Shown here piece by piece: positions 56,901 to 64,000 of a stretch of 64,000 nucleotides of DNA. Position numbers and translations under genes: made by a program. Below the pieces are notes generated by a model. It did not search any database. It saw only the letters and a list, made by a program, of their open reading frames with translations, and was not told the origin of the DNA. Each line of letters starts with the position of its first letter. The first letter of the stretch is position 1. This stretch comes from Hexactinellida sp. DTS-2022 (taxonomy: Eukaryota > Porifera > Hexactinellida), in the NCBI GenBank assembly GCA_028753945.1, contig JAPNXP010000001.1:12576501-12640500 (forward strand), in the 5' to 3' direction.

Positions 56901-59587
56901 ATGTTAGCCAATTAATTAATTGGTAATTTTAATTGTTCAATTAATTGTTAGTATGGATTAGCAGACTTCATCAATTAGTATAAATAGATTGTGCATAATA
57001 GAAAGATTTTCTGAGGCTGCAATTTGATTGATTGAAAATAAATTCATTTAACAAATCAATCATTTGTCTATTATATTATATGTTTTCTTTTACTATTATT
57101 TGGATTCGAGCTTCCTTATCGTGCATCTGAAATTTATTGAGCTACTAATGGGAGTATTTGAATTTACAAATTACATTGTGTAGCATTCTTATTAAGGGGA
57201 TTTTATGAGGAATATATTTAATACGCAACAGAGATGTATAATTCTAAATGATTAGTTTCAAGGCGTAGTAAGGCCACGCAGTGGTAGTCAATTGAGGCGT
57301 GGTATTATTAAATCTCGGTTGTTGTGTGTGTGTTTGTTTGTTTGTTTGTTTGTTTGTTTGTTTGTCCGGATTGTATTAAAGTGATGGGGGAATAGAAACC
57401 GCATTTGTATATGAGATATGAGATATAAACTAACTTTAAAATGTTCTAATTGGTAAACAAATGTTGTAATAGGTAAACAAGTATACTGATTTCAAATTTT
57501 GGCATTTACAAATTTCTAATATGAATATTTATTGTTGTTGCTTACCAAAATATGTAAAAAATTAATGAAATTCAAAATCAATCAAGAAGTTAGCTTTCAA
57601 CGGTTATTATAGGTATACAAGTATGCTGAAAAACAAGTTAAAACTATGGAAATCTTATAAAGGGATGTATATAACGTCCATTTCTACCATTTTCCATGGC
57701 AGAAAAGGTGAGGAGTAAGGCCGCACAGTGGCCATTTACTTGAGGTGCGTAGCACCGATCTGTCGCAAAGCGACCGAAACCGAAGGGCTCGTTTTTATAA
57801 AATATTGTTTAACTTCGTACATTACACTGCATAAATAGCATTACCATTATTTCGTGAAAGAGTTTAGTACAAACAGTGGACATACGAAGAAATGTGTCTT
57901 TTTTTCCATAAAATGACCTGTGTTAAGAATACAAAGATCGACTAGTTTCATATAAAATCTTAAATTTTATCCCAATCACGATCATATTAAAAAAAGGGTC
58001 TACGAAACGATAAAGAATCGAATCGAGATCCTCATCGTTAAAGAATCGAGATCCTCATCATAGATTATGAATCGAAAGTTCTTAATGCCCTTGAGCAAAT
58101 AAATTGTTATATTTTTAACAGCCTATAAACTGTATAACTGTGGCAATGTTCCATCGCCTCTTTACGAGAATTCACCTTCAATTGAAGATTTTCACCAAAC
58201 AACTAAATTAGGGGTTTATCTAGGTTTGTCTTTTCCGGCACTTTTTTGATAAAAGTTAAATTTGTATGGCACCCTAAAGATGTCACCCATAATACATAAT
58301 CGGTATAATTCAATGATATATTTGAAGGATGTAAATGTTCCCAAGCAGGGATTTATCAATGAATTTCTATTGCAAAAATCTGTTAGAGACCTGGCACCAA
58401 ATTAAATGCAGCCTAACTTCATTCGGTGGGTGGCTGGCTCCTAAAAGTCCCAGCCAGGCACCTAGATAAACCTCTGATAACTGAATACAGGGTGTCATAG
58501 CTAATCTTATCAGCCAACCTGTTATTTACTGTTTCTGACAGCCAACTCACGAATATAGGATATCATTCTTTTAATTTGAATACCAACGACACTTTTGTAT
58601 CAATTAGGACCTCCAATAATAACATTATATATCGAACACAACACAACATTCTCTCTGCTCCCTCCTGCTGTCAACAGAGCTGATATTCCTGTACTCACAC
58701 AGAATGTAATACTGAGTGCTAATCTAGTTGGAAGATGGCAGACACCAAATGGCAGCTATGTCGACAGTGATTCTATCACAATACAAACCCTCTATGTGTC
58801 TCATGCTGGAGTGTACAAGTTCTTTGTCACTAACTGGGATGGAGTATGGACCCTGGCTATTCAGATAGACATATCACCTATTGGTAAGTTTCTAATCGTA
58901 TCAGCAGTATTTTGTTATATTGATCCTACTCACAGAAATATTTCCATTCTTCTTTATATAGAAACTTATTTACAGACTACGCTGTATCTGACCACAGAAA
59001 CCACCAGCCAAACTTCAATGCTAGTTGCTTGGAGTCTGTCAGAAACGAACCCATACAATTCGGAAGGGACATTCTCAGTATATTTTGAGTTTGGGAATTC
59101 TGAATTTTTAGTTGGTATAACAAAGAATCTCTTTCTTGGAATAACAGGATTAGTTCCAAACATTAACTATACTGTGCGAGTCGAGCTCCAATACCCTTAT
59201 TCTGCGTATGTAATTTCCGCCACTACTCACCATCTCCTAGCTCTGAGTGGAGACACCACTACCAATCCAGGTACAACAACTGAATCTCCTATTAACACTG
59301 AACTGAATACATCCTATACAATATACACATTCATAGCTGTGCTTGTCATATTAGTTACTATACTATTACTCGTTCTACTAATCTGTGTCTTATTTGTGTG
59401 TGCTATGAAGAGAGGCAGTAGGAGCAAAGTGAACTCGCGTGATAATCAAATACAATTGCCCGAGATACACTATAATGAGTTATACGAACAAATGGATCGC
59501 ACCCAACCAATGGCACATAACAATAAATCGTTTTTGTACTCAGATAATGTAAACGTTTCTGAGACAAAAGAAAACAATTTGTTCTGA
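47930..59587 (+). CDS. R5, long-form lectin/Ig/FN3 membrane receptor gene
   Basis: Spliced model: 47930-47993, 49342-49719, 50467-50766, 52949-53224, 55107-55412, 55844-56101, 58608-58883, 58962-59587; 2484 nt, 827 residues plus stop, no interruption. Same domain order as R3 with the common MKILS signal peptide. All junctions GT-AG, phase 1. The lectin exon is closest to R6, not to R1/R3. The tail has IHYNEL, a consensus ITIM, directly followed by YEQM. The usual TAA stop is mutated to GAA, adding ENNLF before TGA. Introns carry a 922-bp hAT-like element, paired hairpin MITEs and a tandem repeat absent from R1 and R3. Confidence 0.88.
48293..48716 (+). repeat. M1-family element in R5 intron 1
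   Basis: Starts attaaaactcgattgttc, ends ggccgcatagcggcc, gtgcgtagcac and gggctcgtattta. Confidence 0.7.
49342..49719 (+). CDS. R5 exon: C-type lectin domain
   Basis: 378 nt, phase 1-1. CWIGLNDI, GQPDDAGSNEDC, NNWND, CYHC. Asp replaces Val in TFDWADGS. Shares loop length and KRS-CWIGL with R6. Confidence 0.92.
49741..49808. repeat. 68-bp near-perfect palindrome after R5 lectin exon
   Basis: Two 34-bp arms without a loop, 2 mismatches, containing ccaaattgtttgtaccatga. Different bases from the R2/R4 palindrome at the same place. Confidence 0.9.
50467..50766 (+). CDS. R5 exon: Ig-a domain
   Basis: 300 nt, phase 1-1. YCIT, VTWSY, GYYSC; YATRD where most copies have YVTSD. Confidence 0.92.
51232..51356. 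repeat. 125-bp hairpin MITE, copy 1
   Basis: aaatccaaaattgcagcctg folds onto caggctgcaattttggattt, with ttcctttgg and ccaaaggaa inside. A more decayed relative follows Ig-a in all copies. Confidence 0.85.
52085..52210. repeat. 125-bp hairpin MITE, copy 2
   Basis: Same hairpin as 51232-51356, about 850 bp further on in the same R5 intron. Confidence 0.85.
52572..52890. repeat. Tandem repeat in the R5 Ig-a to Ig-b intron
   Basis: ggccactatac...tatagtcggcacagtaa occurs four times (about 52574, 52639, 52755, 52870; spacings near 65, 116 and 115 bp). R1, R3 and R4 have one unit. Confidence 0.8.
52949..53224 (+). CDS. R5 exon: Ig-b domain
   Basis: 276 nt. GAPVLTLNYGS start, GRWQ, HAGLYKF; no canonical cysteines. 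Confidence 0.88.
53405..53715 (-). repeat. P-like element arm relic in R5
   Basis: catagactactataataaagg and gctgccagcttgggtctgg match the arms at 24277 and 26279. Confidence 0.55.
54029..54950. mobile_element. hAT-like element, 922 bp, in R5 intron
   Basis: 8-bp duplication tatatgat (54021-54028 and 54951-54958). R1 (about 3710) and R3 (about 32147) show the empty site gtatatgatag. Same family as 38952-39917. Contains gcgagcggagcgagcgag. Confidence 0.92.
55107..55412 (+). CDS. R5 exon: Ig-c domain
   Basis: 306 nt, phase 1-1; YCIT, VEWSY, PGYYSC. Ile replaces Thr in VTIDVPG. Confidence 0.92.
55844..56101 (+). CDS. R5 exon: Ig-d domain
   Basis: 258 nt, phase 1-1. FLFCHS, IHWKRQ, MECFD. DTDN at the position of DAYN (R1) and DADN (R3). 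Confidence 0.87.
56126..56160. repeat. (ATCT)n microsatellite
   Basis: About eight ctat/atct units shortly after the Ig-d donor. Confidence 0.9.
56300..56720. mobile_element. hAT-like element, 421 bp, nested
   Basis: Ends caggcccgtagcacc and the inverse gctcctacggccctg; inner ggtgcggc motifs. It splits a sequence rich in gaggacaaaaacc/gatatgaggacat. Confidence 0.65.
57303..57790 (+). repeat. M1-family element with (TTTG)n
   Basis: attattaaatctcggttgttg, (tttg)8 run at about 57332-57364, gtccggattgtattaaag; ends ggccgcacagtggcc, gtgcgtagcac, gggctcgtttt. Located in the R5 Ig-d to Ig-b' intron, nested in an M2 copy (about 56770-57295). Confidence 0.7.
58608..58883 (+). CDS. R5 exon: Ig-b' domain
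   Basis: 276 nt. Starts GPPIITLYIEHN; remainder nearly as Ig-b. Followed by a 78-bp intron that is open in frame. Confidence 0.9.
58962..59587 (+). CDS. R5 last exon: FN3, stalk, transmembrane, tail with ITIM and YxxM
   Basis: 208 residues. FN3, Thr-rich stalk, span, tail. Ile169-His-Tyr171-Asn-Glu-Leu174 is IxYxxL; Tyr175-Glu-Gln-Met178 is YxxM. The C-terminus runs five residues beyond the SETK end of other copies because the stop codon changed. Confidence 0.92.
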
Positions 59588-60530
59588 TGACTCTTACGGT
59601 ACCACTAACTGCTATCCTATCAATAATTAGAATAAGTGTGTCTCCAAGTGTGCCTTCTAAAACTACGTATGATTATATTCATTTTTGTGTTCCCTATTAT
59701 AACTGCTAATACTATACATTATTTCATTTTTGTAAAAGTCTGTATTTACTAGATTTGTGGATTGTGTTAGATTTGTAAATTTGATATGTATAACCTCCTC
59801 AGGGAATGAAATGTTCACTAACGAACTTATTAAACCTTAACTGAACGAACTGAAGGCAGGGCTTTCAAGGGATTGGCGCTGAACGAATCGAACGAACGCC
59901 AACTGTTGCCTGACCGGAAGTTGAACGAACTCAACGAATTGAATAAACTCAACGAACGAACTGAACGGACGAACTGAAAGAAAGAAACAGAATATTGATA
60001 ACGTCTAAATACTGGATCATTATTCCATACGTAAAATATAGACTACGTATACCTAGACCAGAACTCAAATATATTCTTGCCATAACTAATAAACACTACA
60101 CCATTCATCTAAACTCGTAGAACTGAACGAACGAAGTGAACGAAGTTAGGAGAAAGGTTCACGAACGGCTGGTTTACCTTATTCAGTTCCTATCAAATTA
60201 AAGCACGTCAGTTCGTTCCGGTTCACCTCCAAAATTTAACACCACCTCTGATCATTCAGTTTGTTCAACGGGCTGACCTCCACATATTTAACTTATTTAA
60301 AATGAGTGATATTTTGATGAGGTTAAGGTCAATAATTATGTTGCGTAGTGTCTAACATGAACGAACACAGGTCACGAAGCGACCGAGACCGATGGGCTCG
60401 TAATATAAAACTATAGTAGGATCCTACTTACTAGGATCCTCTTTTAGAAGAAGCACACAAAAACTTGAGAAAATATGAATAACGTATTGAGATTTTATAT
60501 CGCTTTTGGGCTGCATCCGCCCTTGCAGCA

Positions 60531-60855
60531 GGCTTGGACCGGGTCTCCGGGTCAACTGGGTCACAATATTTCCTAAAACTCCGGGTCACTACCGGGTCCG
60601 GCTTGGACTGGGTCACCGGATACCGGGTCAACCGGGTCACTTAATTTTGATTTACCCGATTCTTCACAGTAATGCTAATTAAATTTTATTGGTTTATAGA
60701 ATTGTAACTTAGAAAGATTCATCTAATATAGTAAGTCGTTTAATATTTATGAGACATAGTACTTCAATTGAAATTTATTTGGTATCGGTGGTCACTGTAT
60801 ACTTACTTACCGGGTCGACCGGGTCACCGGGTCATGAAATCTTGACCCGGTAGCA
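60531..60855. repeat. Degenerate GGGTCACCGG minisatellite
   Basis: Many ccgggtca/accgggtc units at 60531-60652 and 60808-60855, AT-rich between. The antisense ORF here is a product of the repeat. Confidence 0.8.
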
Positions 60856-61164
60856 CAAAAAATATTTAGCGCCTAATTATTGACTCCTAAATGATGTTTT
60901 GTGCTCAAATTTACTTGGCAATCCGCAAACAAATACCAATAGAATCTCTTATTTCTCTGTAATATACTGGCACAATATTCTTAAGAAAATAGAATGCAAT
61001 AATTAATTATTGCTTAAGATCTATCAATAGATATTTGATATGATGGAAGGATCTTAAGCAGTTATTTATCTCTTGCATTCTATTAAGGTCAATAGGCGGA
61101 GATTAGATTTCACGTGCTAACCAATGAGTTATGTAATCTCTAAGATATTATGTCTGACACACAT

Positions 61165-61172
61165 TATATAAA
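61165..61172 (+). promoter_or_regulatory. Possible TATA box of R6
   Basis: TATATAAA, 41 bp before the ATG; matches R4 and R5. Confidence 0.28.
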
Positions 61173-61213
61173 TTGCACAATTTGAAGACTTAATTTAACA
61201 CTGTTTATTCAAA

Positions 61214-61277
61214 ATGAAAATTCTATCAATATTGGCTATTATTCTCTATTTGGGGATATTTTCTCAACAAACAACAG
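61214..61277 (+). CDS. R6 exon 1: signal peptide
   Basis: Same MKILSILAIILYLGIFSQ as the others, with silent differences; donor gtaaac. Confidence 0.9.
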
Positions 61278-64000
61278 GTAAACATATTTAAATTATTAAA
61301 TATACGAGCCCTTCAGTCTCGGTAACCAAATTCCAACTATGGAAGCGCGCTACGTAATTATGAACCACACAAAATTGAAAATGAGTGGTTTTAGACTAAT
61401 TTTCAACTGGCATTACCTATAAATAATTGATGTATAATCAAATTAAATTTCGCGTCATTAAGTAATCGCTTGAGACCATTTATCCTATACTGAATACGAA
61501 TATTTGTATAGAAATGGTTGGACAATAATTGTAGAAGATATTTTAACTTAATAAGCAACTTCAAAACGTATCCCTTAATTAATTAATTAATTAATTTAAA
61601 CCCGCGGTTGGCGCGGGGCAAAGGTATAAATAGAAAAAAACCAATTTCATTTTCACTTTCAATTGAAATTCAATTAATTTTCACATGCAGTTTCACATTC
61701 CGCGCAAACCGCGGGTTCAAATTGAGTGGTCAATTTTCGAAACATTGATTTTCGATTTAGCAATCACAGTATTTTGAAAAATACATAATTTGCATTGAGG
61801 AACAAACCTGGAAAGTTAGAAATATATATTTTAAAAACAAACAACACTATCTACAAAACTATTACTGCATATATGGGCGTCGTTTGAGTTACCGCAGGGC
61901 AGTCGAATGGTCACTTACAATTATAATGACTACATAAAGACATAATAATATAATGTCAAATATAAAATGGACGTTTGTTTGTAGCACCTTCAAACGGTTG
62001 TGCTGCAATTTCAGATAAAGGTAGATGTTACAACTCTTTCACAAGCTCTGGTATTAACTGGCATGATGCTAGAAATATGTGTATAGCGCTGGGAGGAGAT
62101 CTAGCTACTGTTACATCTCTCGAAGAGCATACAATGTTACTTGGCATCAAACGATCTAGTTGTTGGATAGGACTCAATGACATAGATGTAGAGGGTACTT
62201 TTGTCTGGGCAGATGGTAGCGAAAGCACTTATAGACAGTGGAGTCAGGGTCAACCAGATGATTCTGGGTCAAATGAAGATTGTGTGGAGAATTGGCATTA
62301 TAGTAACTGGAATGATAGACCGTGTGAATATACACGAGGTTGTTATTACTGTAGCACAACAGGTCAGTCAGTCCCTCGAATAAATTGTACCAAGCTTAGT
62401 ATAGTATGTACGTATTTCGGAGTAAAAGTACAAATGGCAATTGACCAATGACCATTCGAGCACGAATAACGAATCACCAGCTGCGAACAAGTAAATTGAA
62501 AATTCTTTTTGTAATCAATGTTTAAACATCTGGTAGAAAAATTGTTATTATTAATTTATTACCTTAAAATCAAATCTAAATTAGTACTATTTTCAAAGGT
62601 GAATCTAGTAAATACGTACAGTGTGTGTATTGTCCTGATAACGACATGTCTTTAATTAAATTCCGTGCAACACAACTCATTTGATAATGGCTGCAGGGCG
62701 AATTATTCAGAATTATAATGTTTTCAAACCTATTACGCATAAAGGCTGCTTAATATGATTGTTACACAATGTAATTTGTTTGAGAAATTGAAATTCTCAT
62801 ATTAATAGCTGAAGATTTCCAGCTGTACCAAAGGCCAATATATCGTTGTCGCTGTACAAATACAAATTTTGAGCTTTTTTCTGGGAATCGTAGTTATGGA
62901 CAAAGAAACCCAGAACACACACACACAACAATTGTGTTTTAAATATTGAGAAAATTACAATTTCGATAAATACAGAGGGTTTAGTCTAAACCCTCTGTAT
63001 TTATCGAAATTGTAATTTTGGTTAGAGAATAAGAGTATCTGAAGTTGAGCGTATTAATATTTGTTAGTGAGCACATTTGGAGAACAGATCAGTCCAAACA
63101 CATACACGCCATTAAAAGACAACTCATTTCTGTACAGAAACACTACTCTTTACTGCATAACAGAGACTAAAAACACACCACAAGTTACATGGAGTTATAC
63201 AGATCTAAATGGAGTCAGTACTACTCTCTCTGCTACAACTAATGCTACAACAGGAGTCAGCACTCTCTATGTAACTAGTGACAAGCCAGGATACTACAGC
63301 TGTGTAGTTAGTCAGAACGGAGGGAACAATAGTATAACATATACTACTGTTATGCTGGATTTCATTATAGGTAGCTGTAGTTTGTGATATAGAAAAATGT
63401 AGAATTACAGCTGTGCCTAGAGCACCTTTTTTGGTGGCACTATATTTTGGAAAAGTGTGATAGTGCTTCTAAAGGAAATGCTGTGAGCACAGGTGTAAAA
63501 TCATCACTTGAAACAATAGAATTATATCTAATAATTTGGATTGAACTCAAATGTTATAAATACAGAAATATAAAGTTTATAAACCCAATTATGGTACAAA
63601 CTAAGCCCAATTTGAAAATATGTCCACTGTTAAAAGGTATACAATTCATTTTTCAATCGAATGAATATGAATTAAACAATGATCACCATATATTCTTCCC
63701 TTTATTAAATGTAAAATAAGTATGCAAATGCGTCCAAAAATTAGTCAAGATGTCACTCAGTTGATCAAGCTCTGTTATGTTGAGAGGATATTTTCCAAAA
63801 TATATCTAGGCAATACCTGTCACTACAAGTCGGCACAGTAATAATCTATATTATTAAATCTCGATTGTTGTGTGTTTGTCCGAATTGTATTAAAGTGATG
63901 AGGGAATAGAAACCGCATTTATATCTATATTATTAAATCTCGATTGTTGTTTGTTTGTGTGTGTGTGTGTGTGTGTGTTTGTCCGGATTATATTAAAGTG
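61214..64000 (+). CDS. R6, lectin/Ig receptor gene, 3' part outside window
   Basis: Visible exons: 61214-61277 signal peptide, 61985-62362 lectin, 63068-63370 Ig-a; all open, phase 1, GT-AG. Later exons lie beyond the window, so long or short form is unknown. An upstream in-frame ATG seen in R2, R4 and R5 is followed by a stop here, which supports MKILS as the true start in all copies. The alternation of forms predicts a short gene, but the lectin exon is closest to long-form R5. Confidence 0.85.
61596..61722. mobile_element. MITE with CCCGCGGTT inverted ends
   Basis: aacccgcggttggcgcgg at one end, ccgcgcaaaccgcgggtt at the other. Its interior (aaagtgaaaatgaaatt-like, ctatttatacctt reversed) matches sequence upstream of R2, R4 and R5 (8330-8405, 40075-40150). 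Confidence 0.75.
61985..62362 (+). CDS. R6 exon: C-type lectin domain
   Basis: 378 nt, phase 1-1. CWIGLNDI, GQPDDSGSNEDC, WND, CYYC. Differs from R5 mostly beside QPD and after WND. Confidence 0.92.
62957..63019. repeat. Palindrome of about 33-bp arms before R6 Ig-a exon
   Basis: ttacaatttcgataaataca...gggtttag is followed at once by its complement. Other copies have only the first arm. Confidence 0.9.
63068..63370 (+). CDS. R6 exon: Ig-a domain
   Basis: 303 nt, phase 1-1. YCIT, VTWSY, GYYSC; ends LDFIIG before the donor gtagct. Confidence 0.92.
63843..64000 (+). repeat. Two M1-family 5' ends in tandem
   Basis: tattaaatctcgattgttg occurs at about 63850 and 63932, each followed by gt-rich DNA and gtccg(a/g)att(g/a)tattaaagtg; the second leaves the window. 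Confidence 0.7.

Larger units (their letters stand above)
59588..61213. other. R5-R6 intergenic region
   Basis: R5 3' flank, GAACGAACT repeats (59815-60000 and about 60118-60140), a GGGTC minisatellite, and a short R-gene promoter-like stretch before 61214. No other gene seen. Confidence 0.6.

Noticed and set aside
60431-60640. Minus-strand Arg/Pro-rich ORF
   Set aside because: Translation of the GGGTC minisatellite.

Overview
The window is AT-rich animal nuclear DNA: GT-AG introns, many nested non-autonomous DNA transposons, microsatellites, and domains confined to animals in this combination (C-type lectin, Ig, fibronectin III, one membrane span). An invertebrate is likely. A sponge or another early-branching animal is my guess, but nothing in the sequence settles the lineage.

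The genic content is one tandem array, all on the + strand, of six related type I membrane-receptor genes, called R1 to R6 here. R1 (1-7194, 5' end outside), R3 (24023-37328) and R5 (47930-59587) are long forms: signal peptide, C-type lectin, Ig-a, Ig-b, Ig-c, Ig-d, Ig-b', then one last exon holding an FN3 domain, Thr-rich stalk, membrane span and tail. R2 (8867-19164) and R4 (40620-45422) are short forms: signal peptide, lectin, Ig-a, Ig-b, FN3/TM/tail. R6 (61214 onward) runs off the window. Long and short forms alternate. R3, R4 and R5 appear intact (827, 540 and 827 residues by my exon models). R2 is a pseudogene with a nonsense codon and frameshifts. Every internal exon junction is phase 1, so domain exons can be skipped or exchanged without changing frame.

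The lectin exons keep the QPD and WND calcium/sugar motifs (QLD in dead R2), and differences cluster around them. The cytoplasmic tails all keep a YxxM motif (PI3K-SH2 type). One position four residues before that Tyr varies (Asp, Gly, Tyr), so that R5 also carries a consensus ITIM and R4 a YxxL. This is the pattern of a diversifying family of recognition receptors with switchable signalling tails. A role in immunity or self/non-self recognition is inference.

Intergenic and intron DNA is mostly mobile-element debris: hAT-like elements with 8-bp target duplications, pogo/Tc1-like elements with TA duplications, a 2.0-kb P-like element with about 0.5-kb inverted repeats and a dead THAP domain, foldback elements, and a family with a GT microsatellite at one end and GC hairpins at the other. 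Several are present in one receptor copy and absent from the matching site in another. No tRNA, rRNA or CRISPR was seen. Two weak extra ORFs lie between R2 and R3.
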